A DNA stretch of 35,881 nucleotides from a virus, in the IMG/VR virus record IMGVR_UViG_3300027980_000072, positions 1 through 35,881 of that record, one strand, 5' to 3'. This document shows, in pieces, positions 14,213 to 21,301 of the stretch. The translations under genes were made by a program, and so were the position numbers. Position 1 is the stretch's first letter; every line of letters begins with the position of its first letter. The notes beneath the pieces are model-generated. The model was not told the origin of the DNA. It made no database searches and was given only the letters and a program-made list of their open reading frames with translations.

Positions 14213-15045
14213 TTGCCGCCTCCTATTATATTATCTATGAAAGTAAATTTCTTGTCTGCTGAAATTGTTTTTGATATTAAAGTATCATCTATTTGTTCAA
14301 TATCATCTAGATATTTTCTAAATCTTTTTCGTAATTTAGTTAAATTGAAATTTACATTTACTGCAGATGTATCCCATTCCTTTGCAATTTGCTTCAAGTA
14401 ATTCTCTACATCTGGGTTAGTCGTATTTATATCTCTGCGGATCATTGCATCAAATAATCTCGTTACGTTTGTTCCCTCTTTAAGTAAATCCTCAAATCCT
14501 ACAATCAATGCCTCAACTGTATCATCAAGAATCATTGTGTTGAGATCATCATATTCATCTACTAAGTTATCAAATGTGATTTCATTCTTGTCTGAAACCA
14601 TATCTGTAGCTACATCTGTACTACCGCATTTCTTACATACATAATTATTATCTACTATGTTTAATCTTGATTTATTTCCACATGTTCTACATGTTTGCAT
14701 TGTACCTTGATTAATATGTTTCTTTACATATCTTTGCGTTTGCCATGTACCAGATTGCAAAATAAACAGGAATGGTTCTCCGACATCTAATTTTGCTTTG
14801 GTAAGTCCAATTGCACAGCCAATCATGAATTCTTGTCTGATATCATCGTCTTCTAATAGACAATTCTTACTAGTAAATCTACTAATTCTACGTCTCATAT
14901 GGTGTTGCTTTATTTCTTCTAATAGAATATCTGTTGCGATCGTGTTATCATTCTGCGCATTAAATATTAATACATTTAATAATTCACTATATTTTGCTTT
15001 ATCTGTTGTTCTGAACTCATCCAATTGTTTTCTCGTATTTGTCAC
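14209..15045 (-). CDS. Divergent sigma-70-like factor with inserted zinc ribbon
   Basis: 278 residues from GTG 15045, set by GGAGGTATAATTAA. Residues about 50-112 resemble sigma region 2: a basic helix, LLEDDDIRQEFMIGCAIGLT (like DLxQEGxIGLxxA of sigma-70), then FLFILQSGTWQTQRYVKKHI, matching the -10-reading helix. A four-cysteine zinc ribbon (C119, C122, C137, C140) follows, which ordinary sigma factors lack. Residues about 212-246 (VENYLKQIAKEWDTSAVNVN) resemble region 4. It probably redirects host RNA polymerase to middle or late promoters, such as those before the plus-strand head genes, whose upstream region lacks a good vegetative promoter. Similarity is weak and read by eye. Confidence 0.58.
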   Translation of the reverse strand: MTNTRKQLDEFRTTDKAKYSELLNVLIFNAQNDNTIATDILLEEIKQHHMRRRISRFTSKNCLLEDDDIRQEFMIGCAIGLTKAKLDVGEPFLFILQSGTWQTQRYVKKHINQGTMQTCRTCGNKSRLNIVDNNYVCKKCGSTDVATDMVSDKNEITFDNLVDEYDDLNTMILDDTVEALIVGFEDLLKEGTNVTRLFDAMIRRDINTTNPDVENYLKQIAKEWDTSAVNVNFNLTKLRKRFRKYLDDIEQIDDTLISKTISADKKFTFIDNIIGGGK

Positions 15046-15049
15046 TTAA

Positions 15050-15610
15050 TTATACCTCCAGTATCTTATTAAAGTTTGTCTTATTGAATTTTCTAACTCC
15101 ACTGTCAGTTCGTATTTCCTTTAAATTGGTCATCTGTGAGGATCTAATAAAAGCGACTAATGTAATTTGTCCTGTAATTCTTACTCGACATTCAGCAGAT
15201 TTAATACTTCCGTTTTTCGCGGCTGATTGTACATCAACTATCTTATATTCAATTTTCAAGTCGTCTCTGTCTTTTATCAATTCTTCTACTAATGCCACTG
15301 TGTGTTCTTCAAACACTTGCGATGTCTTCTTCTGTGTTGGTTTCTTTTTACCATCTGAACTACCATCAAATTCAAGCTCTAATCCATCATCTGATGTTAC
15401 TAGTTTATCTATTAATGCTACTCTAGCTACAGACTTGCAGTACTCACAATATTGACTGCTAGTCAGTTCTGTTGTTAAACAATCTAGATTGCTAATACCT
15501 AATTCTTTATTAGTAATTGTTGTTACTCTCACTGCTGATCTATAGAATGATATGTAACATGTATTGTCTTCAACTCTTCCTGTTATCTTGTTTACTATAA
15601 TAGAATCCAT
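15050..15610 (-). CDS. Unknown protein, most divergent member (D) of the SGQ gene family
   Basis: 186 residues. The C-terminal half matches the layout of three other early proteins (genes at 15733, 18624 and 21669): a helix, then strands (ECRVRITGQITLVAF), then IRSSQMTNLKEI in place of the [KV]SGQx[STK]KP signature. Residues 55-58 hold CEYC. An N-terminal AVRVTTITNKELGIS resembles the LGITK motif of the genes at 12606 and 12888. The ATG follows TTGGAGATGCA. Family membership is by eye. Function unknown. Confidence 0.6.
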   Translation of the reverse strand: MDSIIVNKITGRVEDNTCYISFYRSAVRVTTITNKELGISNLDCLTTELTSSQYCEYCKSVARVALIDKLVTSDDGLELEFDGSSDGKKKPTQKKTSQVFEEHTVALVEELIKDRDDLKIEYKIVDVQSAAKNGSIKSAECRVRITGQITLVAFIRSSQMTNLKEIRTDSGVRKFNKTNFNKILEV

Positions 15611-15685
15611 TGCATCTCCAATCTCTTAATTCAACCTTATTGTAATATCTAAAAGTTTAACTTGTAAATCTACGGAAATCAATTT

Positions 15686-15712
15686 TTTGGGCACACACTA
15701 GGTGCACCCAAA
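15686..15712 (-). terminator. Intergenic hairpin, weak terminator or processing signal
   Basis: In the gap between the SGQ family genes A and D, UUUGGGUGCAC pairs with GUGUGCCCAAA over 11 bp with two G-U pairs and a short CUA loop. It is followed by AAAAUUG rather than a U-run on the minus strand, so it is more likely a 3' end stabiliser or weak terminator than a strong stop. Its core resembles the hairpin at 1322-1340. Confidence 0.45.
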
Positions 15713-15732
15713 TTTAATGGTTATTGACTTAC

Positions 15733-16539
15733 TTATTCTGTTACTGGTGCCTCAGCAGTTCCAACTTCTGGATCTGTAGCTTCAACAGCTTCATCTTCCT
15801 TAACAGGCTTAACTTTTACAGGTTTCTTTGGAAGTACTTCAAGATGAGTCATTTCTTTAAGAAGTTCTGTAGCTGTGAATGCAATGTCTTCACGTAATTT
15901 TCTTGGTTTAGACATTTGACCCGATTTTAATGCCACTTCAATTACTAAATCTGCCATCTTGTCGCCAACACCTACTGAGAATTGAACCTTGGCTGTAGCC
16001 GCTTTGATATTACCATTACCATAATTTTCGATAATATCAACAACAACCTGATCTTCTTCGCAAATTGAATAAACAATCTCTGAACCTTCTGGCAATAATT
16101 CTTTTGAAACGTAACTAGCCGATTCTTTTTCAAATCTTTCATCAAATGAATGTAACTTTTGACGTAACATTGTAATAGCAGTACCTGCTACTAATGCAAC
16201 TGAGTCGTATTTTGCAGGAAATTTATTTTCTTCCTTGCGGCGATCAGTTGGATCAAATACATAACCAAATTTAGCGATATTAATGATCATGAAACTTTTA
16301 AATGCTTCTTTGCGATCTGTCGCTGAGTATGATTTTGCTTCAATACCCTTTTCTTCGTCCTTCTTGATGTCTATTGGCATTGCGAATCCCAATTCTACAA
16401 CCATTTCATCATCAGATTGAACCTCAAGTAATTTTGTGTTTGTACGGAATAAACTTGCAATAGCAACGCCATCGCCAATCATTCTAACTGTGACTTTGTT
16501 ACAACGTGCTAAATCTTTCATTGCGTCATTTGCGTTCAT
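15733..16539 (-). CDS. Unknown early protein, SGQ family member A
   Basis: 268 residues from ATG 16539, preceded by AAGGAGGAATCACC; the open frame extends to 16569 but without a binding site. The signature KSGQMSKP (residues 205-212) lies after the strand ADLVIEVAL and before a helix ATELLKEM. The same layout occurs in the products at 18624, 21669 and, weakly, 15050. A long helix follows TAITMLRQKLHSFDERFE, and the C-terminus is acidic and Pro-rich (VKEDEAVEATDPEVG). The gene has a strongly structured leader (16581-16715), which suggests post-transcriptional control. It has no recognised enzyme motif. Multiplicity and early position hint at a host-takeover or DNA-binding role, but that is a guess. 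Confidence 0.72.
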   Translation of the reverse strand: MNANDAMKDLARCNKVTVRMIGDGVAIASLFRTNTKLLEVQSDDEMVVELGFAMPIDIKKDEEKGIEAKSYSATDRKEAFKSFMIINIAKFGYVFDPTDRRKEENKFPAKYDSVALVAGTAITMLRQKLHSFDERFEKESASYVSKELLPEGSEIVYSICEEDQVVVDIIENYGNGNIKAATAKVQFSVGVGDKMADLVIEVALKSGQMSKPRKLREDIAFTATELLKEMTHLEVLPKKPVKVKPVKEDEAVEATDPEVGTAEAPVTE

Positions 16540-16580
16540 GGTGATTCCTCCTTTTATTTTTAAGACCATTTGCCTTATCA

Positions 16581-16715
16581 GGACCCACTACCACACGACT
16601 AGTAATGAGTCCGGTAAAACAAATCGACGAGAAGAACTCCTGGATCTAAGAGTTCATCGAAATTCAAGAAATAGCGTTTCGGCAACCTGCCAGTAAGAGC
16701 GTTATTTCTTGAATT
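16581..16715 (-). promoter_or_regulatory. Structured 5' leader of SGQ gene A: three consecutive stem-loops
   Basis: On the minus strand, before the ribosome binding site of gene A, three hairpins follow each other. H1 (16715-16661): 16-bp arms AATTCAAGAAATARCG with one wobble or mismatch, and a loop holding a second GGCA/TGCC hairpin. H2 (16660-16624): TCGA/TCGA plus GAACTC/GAGTTC. H3 (16612-16581): GGAC, CA and TAC helices separated by single mismatches. Such a compact array could act as a cis-regulator, a protein-binding site or the 3' part of a larger RNA. No known riboswitch class is recognised. Confidence 0.5.
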
Positions 16716-16751
16716 TTATCAAATCTTAGAATATTGGGTTTGTGTGATCTG

Positions 16752-16949
16752 TCAGAAGAAAATATAGTCAGTCGGTACTAATTCAAAAGTACTCCAAACG
16801 AAGCTTGTTTGGCACTTTAAAATATACCATAGGCTAAACCCTAAGCCGATATAAGTTAAATCTGTGCAAATATTAATCCGTGTAATTGTAGCGTTTAATG
16901 GTAATCCTAGTATAGCTACGACTAATAACAGAACAAAAATCCGTTTAAT
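16752..16949 (-). CDS. Probable small membrane protein with AUU start codon
   Basis: 65 codons, with no ATG, GTG or TTG in frame between the preceding stop and a hydrophobic N-terminus. A full ribosome binding site, AGGAGG, lies 7 bases before ATT at 16949, and the frame then encodes KRIFVLLLVVAILGLPLN, a classic membrane or signal helix, then a second hydrophobic stretch (YIGLGFSLWYIL) and an end at DYIFF. Correct spacing plus a coherent membrane protein argue for AUU initiation (as in infC). A sequencing error that destroyed an ATG, or a decayed gene, would look the same. An out-of-frame ATG three bases earlier reaches a stop after only ten codons. Confidence 0.5.
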   Translation of the reverse strand: MKRIFVLLLVVAILGLPLNATITRINICTDLTYIGLGFSLWYILKCQTSFVWSTFELVPTDYIFF

Positions 16950-16984
16950 GACATCACCTCCTAACTGCTCGTTTGTGTGTTAAC

Positions 16985-17585
16985 ATGTTTTTTATAATGA
17001 GGCTCCGTCCGTAGATAAATCCAGTATTATCAGGACTACCTCGATTATGTCTTTTAATAAATGCCGAAGCCAAAATTATGATTTCACAACCATTGTCGTT
17101 TTGTGTTTTCTGAGGCAACCAAGAAGCCACTAATTTAGGCTATACTTGTTATTGCCTTGATGCGGTCTTCCGCTTTGTCTACCGATCTTGGCGACCGTTC
17201 CATCATTAACTTAACACTGATAAGTATCATGACCAATTAATATAGCAAGCGCATCTTTCTTCGTTTTCTGAGCGTCTATCATTGAACAGGGTCGAGAATG
17301 AAAGAGCGGTTGAACTATTGAGCAACCAATTTAATGATCTGGTGTTCTGCCAGTTGGCTTTAAACATAAGATCAAGGTCAAGGGAACCCACGCCAGATCA
17401 ATTGCAACGACAAGTCGTTACAGATCTAGGCCACCTTCGGTGAAATAGGAAACAAGAGCCACAAGATCAAATCAAGATCTTGAAAATAACATTCCTTACA
17501 TTCTTCAAAACAAAGGCAAGAACTATCTATTAATTTAAACTATTTAATCTAGTCATTTTCTTCAATAATATGTCTTACCTAGAGG
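16985..17585 (-). ncRNA. Gene-free 600-base block dense in nested hairpins; candidate large structured RNA (R1)
   Basis: No credible coding frame is visible on either strand. Instead there are many nested inverted repeats: a compound stem at 17392-17431 (GCCAGATC with GATCTaGGC enclosing AACGAC/GTCGTT), another at 17113-17157 (AGGCAA/TTGCCT enclosing CAAG/CTTG enclosing AGCC/GGCT), GCGG-AAGA-CCGC at 17162-17173, and a 12-base palindrome at 17472-17483. Lying inside the leftward early transcript, it is probably read on the minus strand. Large ornate phage RNAs such as GOLLD and ROOL are established classes of similar size; membership cannot be judged by eye. A 14-base string is shared with block R3. 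Confidence 0.45.
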
Positions 17586-17783
17586 CTACTTCTTCCAAAG
17601 CTTGGTTGCTTCGGAACCCTTACGGCCTAGCATTCCAAATAGTATTGTTACTATTATAAGTACACTAATATCATGGAGTATCATTTTAAGAATCCCATAA
17701 GTTACCCAAAGTACAGCACCAATAGCAATTCCTCCCAGAACTCGGGTGGCTGATACGTTGAATACCCCTATTCGTCTTTTCAT
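17586..17783 (-). CDS. Small two-span membrane protein
   Basis: 65 residues from ATG 17783 (GAGAGGGTGACAGAT upstream; a GTG three codons earlier is too close to the binding site). Two hydrophobic helices (VLGGIAIGAVLWVTYGIL and ISVLIIVTILFGML) are separated by a short polar turn, with a basic C-terminus (RKGSEATKLWKK). The shape would suit a holin-like or membrane-perturbing early protein. There is no specific family match. It is the last recognised gene before the R1 block in its transcript. Confidence 0.65.
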   Translation of the reverse strand: MKRRIGVFNVSATRVLGGIAIGAVLWVTYGILKMILHDISVLIIVTILFGMLGRKGSEATKLWKK

Positions 17784-17813
17784 ATCTGTCACCCTCTCTT
17801 TTTGTTAATACGT

Positions 17814-18134
17814 CTACAGTAGCATCATTACTAGTAGGCTATTTAGGATAATAGCAAACACTATATAACCCAGTGAAGGTATACCTTCTTGGAATCTGTC
17901 GCCCTTTATAGCCGATCTCATTCCAAAAAGGATCACTCCCATGATTATCGCCGTTAATGTTGGCGCTAGGATTAAGACTCCCATAATCATTAAGTGTAAT
18001 ATCTGAGCTGGGTTATCGTGTTTCACTTTAATCCTCTGATCTTTGACAGTCGCCGCATCCTTGACACGGTCGACTTGGTGTACATTTACATCTTCGTTTT
18101 GTGTCGACTGGATAGAGCGGTTTGGTAATTTCAT
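17814..18134 (-). CDS. Two-span membrane protein with charged N-terminal domain
   Basis: 106 residues. The first 45 are hydrophilic and charged (DRVKDAATVKDQRIKVKHD). Two membrane segments follow (LHLMIMGVLILAPTLTAIIM and LGYIVFAIILNSLLVMMLL) around a basic loop containing MRSAIKGDRFQ. The ATG follows GGAGGGATATAATGT. It sits with another small membrane gene downstream. No family is recognised. Confidence 0.68.
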   Translation of the reverse strand: MKLPNRSIQSTQNEDVNVHQVDRVKDAATVKDQRIKVKHDNPAQILHLMIMGVLILAPTLTAIIMGVILFGMRSAIKGDRFQEGIPSLGYIVFAIILNSLLVMMLL

Positions 18135-18153
18135 ACATTATATCCCTCCTTCC

Positions 18154-18408
18154 CTAGACCAAGGTCTTACCAGTCATTACCGCGTAACAATATTCACAAA
18201 CGATATGCTCATGAGTATCCTTGTCAGGATCGGTGACTGTAATCTTGGCGAATGCTGGTTCCTGTTCCGAATGAGTTGCTTGCGACATCGCAATCAATTG
18301 ATCATCCGTTTGTTCCTCCGAGTTCTCAAAACTCCTTGAGCTGTACGGGCCGCATGCCGCTAAGTGCATACTACATTTCAGTGTTGCATTTCTGGTTATT
18401 CCTAACAT
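18154..18408 (-). CDS. Small Cys/His-rich protein of unknown function
   Basis: 84 residues. C12, H15 and C19 (KCSMHLAAC) near the N-terminus, and HEHIVCEYC near the C-terminus, provide a plausible zinc site split across the chain. The middle is acidic and low in hydrophobics. The ATG follows GTGGAGGTACACAACC. It lies within the P1 transcript among small genes. No function can be given. Confidence 0.6.
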   Translation of the reverse strand: MLGITRNATLKCSMHLAACGPYSSRSFENSEEQTDDQLIAMSQATHSEQEPAFAKITVTDPDKDTHEHIVCEYCYAVMTGKTLV

Positions 18409-18451
18409 TGGTTGTGTACCTCCACTTTAATATTTATAGAAATCGCTCCTC

Positions 18452-18676
18452 TTACAGACGATTGCTATTTGATTTAAGAAATTCTAGATTTGCTTTCGAC
18501 TTCTTGTCTTTAAAAATATGAGCCGCACAAATAGGGCAAATATAGAATTTAATTTTTGTACCATCACGATACTCAACTGTTGATTTAATCCAATCTTTCG
18601 GTTCCGACATTGTAAATGTTTTATTACTGCATCTCAGACACTTCACCTGATTCATCTTTGTTGTCGCTGTCTTCAC
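18452..18676 (-). CDS. Small zinc-ribbon protein
   Basis: 74 residues from GTG 18676, or 67 from ATG 18655. AGGAG lies about 10 bases before the GTG, and the ATG has no binding site, so GTG is slightly preferred. The protein has a clear four-cysteine zinc ribbon: VKCLRCSNKTF near the N-terminus and YICPICAAHIF about 32 residues later. A basic tail follows (KDKKSKANLEFLKS). The 5' end overlaps the 3' end of SGQ gene B by 53 bases in another frame. It is probably a nucleic-acid or protein adaptor. No known family. Confidence 0.62.
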   Translation of the reverse strand: MKTATTKMNQVKCLRCSNKTFTMSEPKDWIKSTVEYRDGTKIKFYICPICAAHIFKDKKSKANLEFLKSNSNRL

Positions 18677-19556
18677 CTTTTCTCAACTCCTGTTCGTCTT
18701 TTAAAATATTAGTTAGACCGCTGTATGTGAATGATTGTTTACCATTCATCATACTTGGTTTCTTAAATTGACCTGAGACTATTTGTGTCACAATTCTTAA
18801 TTCAACTTCTGAGTTATCTACCCCAACTTCTGATAGAATTACCTTAACTGGACACTGAGCATATGCCCAATTACCACTCTTGTATTTTGGATTGACTGCA
18901 CCACCATTACGTTCGGTTACTGGTAATACCTCGATCGGGATGATGTCACCCAGTATTAACTTAATCTGTTTCTTTTCTTCGACTCGTTCTATCCAGTCAA
19001 TAATCTGCGTTTCAATGTAGTTAACAGATGCTTCCATTACATCCGAGTCTCCCGTGAATTTGCTTGGGATTGCAGATGCTTGTCGATTAATTGGATCGTA
19101 ATTGATGTTATGAGTATTAGCAATACTACAAATATATTGTCTGAACTGCTCACGATCAAGGAGAGCTGTTGCTCCTTCTGGTTTTTCATAGCTGGTCTCA
19201 CTTTCATGAATACGCTTTATGAATTTATGTGTTCTATAGAAGTTGGCGAACCAACCCGATCGGTCTTTATTGATTGTTACACGGTTTGCTCTAACTAGCT
19301 TATTCTTCTTTGCTTCTGGTTTCGGTTCGTTGTCTATTACGACTGTCTCTGATGTGTCTGATGTCGCCTCCGGTGCTTCAAAGGTTAATTTGCCAATTTC
19401 AATATAACCTGCTTTGAGTAACTCTTGCTTACATTCTAAACGGAAATCCATCATATCATCAATTTCGTCCATCTTCTCAGTATATAATCCAAGATCTGTC
19501 ATAATTGTTGTTACTGCTGGCCTACGTTTTCTTTGAATATTAATTGTCATCATCAT
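18624..19556 (-). CDS. Unknown early protein, SGQ family member B
   Basis: 310 residues, starting at one of three consecutive ATGs after AGAGGAGAATA. The signature VSGQFKKP is at residues 260-267, after the strand EVELRIVTQI and before a helix (GLTNILKDEQEL). Upstream, IIDWIERVEEKKQIKLILGD parallels VIDWTDKLSAKM in member C. Residues 60-90 are an acidic, low-complexity linker, and residues 90-180 form a domain not obvious in the other members (GWFANFYRTHKFIKRI). The C-terminus is acidic. Function unknown. Confidence 0.7.
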   Translation of the reverse strand: MMMTINIQRKRRPAVTTIMTDLGLYTEKMDEIDDMMDFRLECKQELLKAGYIEIGKLTFEAPEATSDTSETVVIDNEPKPEAKKNKLVRANRVTINKDRSGWFANFYRTHKFIKRIHESETSYEKPEGATALLDREQFRQYICSIANTHNINYDPINRQASAIPSKFTGDSDVMEASVNYIETQIIDWIERVEEKKQIKLILGDIIPIEVLPVTERNGGAVNPKYKSGNWAYAQCPVKVILSEVGVDNSEVELRIVTQIVSGQFKKPSMMNGKQSFTYSGLTNILKDEQELRKGEDSDNKDESGEVSEMQ

Positions 19557-19743
19557 TATTCTCCTCTCGTTCCTGTCTACGTTCTTCTCGTAGTCGTGCT
19601 TTAGCTTCGGCTTTTAAATATCGTTTGTGTTGATATTCGAGTTCATTTCGCATGAAGATCAAGATTAGGGTGCCAGCGACTACAAGCACTGGACCCCATA
19701 TTGACACTATCTTGACTGCGAACTTCCATAATAGATATACCAT
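19540..19743 (-). CDS. Single-span membrane protein with charged cytoplasmic helix
   Basis: 67 residues from ATG 19743, which has GAGGAAGAATAGT upstream; the longer open frame to 19782 lacks a binding site. Residues 1-30 contain a membrane helix (VSIWGPVLVVAGTLILIFM), followed by a long, strongly charged helix (YLKAEAKARLREERRQERE) and a poly-acidic end. The topology suggests a membrane-tethered coiled coil. The 3' end overlaps the start of SGQ gene B. Not recognised. Confidence 0.6.
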   Translation of the reverse strand: MVYLLWKFAVKIVSIWGPVLVVAGTLILIFMRNELEYQHKRYLKAEAKARLREERRQEREENNDDDN

Positions 19744-19744
19744 A

Positions 19745-20125
19745 CTATTCTTCCTCTTCTGTAGCTGTACGCTCATTCTCATATATCTTATCTAACCACT
19801 GATCTTCGACTCTATTAGCTATCTCCTCAGCAATCTCTATTGCGGCTCTGAGAGTTTGTTGCTTACAATATGCCGCATCAGCTACTATACAATCATCGGT
19901 TCCACAAACTCCAGGACTATCATAAGATTCTTGGATGTATTGCTTTATATCGTCTATTCTTGCTTTCTCTCTTCGCAATTCTGCCATCTTGCGGCGGACT
20001 GCGTTTATATCGCCAGTTTCTTCTGCATTCATCATTCCTTTAATAAACCATGTGCCACCTGATACGTGTGAAATCACTTGGATCATCTGCATGTGTGTTC
20101 TACCTGAATAATCTTGTTTTTTCAT
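19745..20125 (-). CDS. Unknown early protein, first gene behind promoter P1
   Basis: 126 residues. The ATG follows AAAGGAGCAACAC. A helical region AVRRKMAELRREKARIDDIK is followed by CGTDDCIVADAAYC, with three cysteines, and an acidic C-terminus (ENERTATEEEE). SHVSGGTWFIKGMM near the N-terminus echoes NAVGGTWTYQSMSH in the first gene behind P2 (21302-21559), so the two may be distantly related. The leader between P1 and this ATG is about 120 bases and includes a TGGTGG/CCACCA hairpin. Function unknown. Confidence 0.65.
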   Translation of the reverse strand: MKKQDYSGRTHMQMIQVISHVSGGTWFIKGMMNAEETGDINAVRRKMAELRREKARIDDIKQYIQESYDSPGVCGTDDCIVADAAYCKQQTLRAAIEIAEEIANRVEDQWLDKIYENERTATEEEE

Positions 20126-20225
20126 GTGTTGCTCCTTTCATCGTGTGTTCTTCATCGTCTTGGTGGACAGCCCACCAGCCAGTCGACCGCAAGGGAGTAG
20201 CGATCAACTCGAGCTAGGCTATCTC

Positions 20226-20312
20226 AGACAGCGACCGCGCCGCTCTCTAAAACCATTATACCACATCGCGTGGCGTTTGTCAATACTCTAAACACTTTAG
20301 CCTGTGAAAGTG
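20226..20312 (-). promoter_or_regulatory. Early promoter module P1: dyad, TTGACA-N17-TATAAT, 5' stem-loop
   Basis: Read on the minus strand: a 20-bp dyad CACTTTCACAGGCTAAAGTG (20312-20293), 9 bases, then -35 TTGACA (20283-20278), a 17-base GC-rich spacer, and -10 TATAAT (20260-20255). This is a perfect vegetative consensus. The expected transcript start is near 20248, directly followed by a hairpin (20247-20226, AGCG/CGCT core). It would drive the 19745-20125 gene and the long unit behind it. Confidence 0.85.
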
Positions 20313-20377
20313 TGGCTTATTTTTAAAGAAAGAACAACCAAGAAAGAAATTAGTGTATTAAATTGTTGGTTGTTCAT
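20297..20377 (-). CDS. Membrane microprotein (26 residues) overlapping the P1 dyad
   Basis: A 26-codon frame whose ATG at 20377 follows GGAGGCATATT at ideal spacing. The product starts MNNQQFNTLISFLVVLSL and continues to HTFTG, a short single-span peptide. The last codons and the stop lie inside the dyad element upstream of promoter P1, so the gene and the regulatory site share sequence. It lies after a probable terminator (20403-20424), so expression would depend on read-through. Small size limits certainty. Confidence 0.5.
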   Translation of the reverse strand: MNNQQFNTLISFLVVLSLKISHTFTG

Positions 20378-20402
20378 AATATGCCTCCATAAAAGAAAGG
20401 AT

Positions 20403-20424
20403 GGGCGATCGGCGGTGACCGCCC
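20403..20424 (-). terminator. Probable rho-independent terminator after the P2 unit
   Basis: Immediately after the stop of the 20433-20810 gene the minus strand holds GGGCG...CGCCC enclosing GGCGG-TCA-CCGCC (alternative pairings share the arms), followed by AUCCUUUCUUUUAU. GC-rich stem plus U-rich tail fits intrinsic termination of transcripts started at P2, just before the P1 unit. Confidence 0.55.
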
Positions 20425-20432
20425 TATTTATG

Positions 20433-20810
20433 CTAGATTTCTAGCTTGTCAAGCGTTATGAAAATTTCTGGTAGTGTTGCTCTTAGTGATCTGCGCCCAC
20501 CTAATTTGATCATAAGATGCTTGGTTGGCATTTGTTCAGACCTGAGGATGATCATTTTTACTGCCAGTGCAACTTCCGCTCCAATCAATAGGACTGCGAT
20601 TGGTGCTGATTTGTTTGCGATGAAGTATCCATTGGTTGCTCTATAGAGCGCTCGTAAATGTGAATCGCCCATATTATCTCGCAGGTGATTCTCTGCTTCG
20701 GCTTGCATACCTATTATCTGTGCTCTTAGGTTAGCCTTGTCGAGTCCAGCGAACTTGGCTGTGATTTCTTTGTATTCATTCTGGAGTTGTGCTCTCTTTT
20801 GCTCAGTCAC
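20433..20810 (-). CDS. Unknown early protein, GTG start
   Basis: 125 residues starting at GTG 20810, which overlaps the upstream stop (TAGTG); GAGGAG lies about 10 bases upstream. The N-terminal half is a charged helix (KRAQLQNEYKEITAKFAGLD), and there is a hydrophobic stretch at about residues 70-90 (APIAVLLIGAEVALAVKMII) that could be buried or membrane-inserted. The C-terminus is basic (KLGGRRSLRATLPE). Last gene of the P2 unit. Not recognised. Confidence 0.65.
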   Translation of the reverse strand: MTEQKRAQLQNEYKEITAKFAGLDKANLRAQIIGMQAEAENHLRDNMGDSHLRALYRATNGYFIANKSAPIAVLLIGAEVALAVKMIILRSEQMPTKHLMIKLGGRRSLRATLPEIFITLDKLEI

Positions 20811-21220
20811 TATAAGATCACTCCTCTACCTTGTGCATCATATATGTGTAGTGATACCTGCGTGATTCCTATTGCTCCTAGTGTGTTCTGCGATATGAAT
20901 GGCAGTAGTCCTAGGTCCTCAATGATTACCAGCTTCTCTGATGGAGTGAAACTATCAGTATCTAGCATGTCACTACAGTAAATCGTCTTCCTGATTGGCC
21001 CAGTGATTACTCCATTGGTTACCGCATCAATAAACATCTCTGCTTCATCCTTGGCTTCCTGTTCCCATTCTTTCTTGAGATCGTGGTTCATTACTGACCC
21101 AGCAATCTTATTCATTAGTACTGCACAATCTGCCATGAAGAATTTTGTTAGTGGTTTCATTTCCTTTGGTCCTGATTTCTCAAGTACTAGTATTGCATGT
21201 TCTCGCGTGTGTTTGTTCAT
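20810..21220 (-). CDS. Unknown early protein, 136 residues
   Basis: Start at ATG 21220, set by AAGGAGAATTAAA; the frame is open seven codons further but those encode the binding site. The N-terminal half is helical and charged (EWEQEAKDEAEMFIDAV). The C-terminal half contains EKLVIIEDLGLLPFIS and SLHIYDAQGRGV. No family match. Its stop overlaps the GTG of the next gene (TAGTG), indicating coupled translation. Confidence 0.68.
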   Translation of the reverse strand: MNKHTREHAILVLEKSGPKEMKPLTKFFMADCAVLMNKIAGSVMNHDLKKEWEQEAKDEAEMFIDAVTNGVITGPIRKTIYCSDMLDTDSFTPSEKLVIIEDLGLLPFISQNTLGAIGITQVSLHIYDAQGRGVIL

Positions 21221-21301
21221 TTTAATTCTCCTTCTCGTCATTATTGTGGACTATCGTCCTTTCTAGACCTACCATTGGTAGACCCACAAAGGGCGGGCGG
21301 A

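Noticed and set aside
16970-16998. TATAAT at 16993-16998 on the plus strand as a promoter
   Set aside because: The base positions 17 upstream (CGTTTG) do not resemble a -35 box, and no rightward gene follows.
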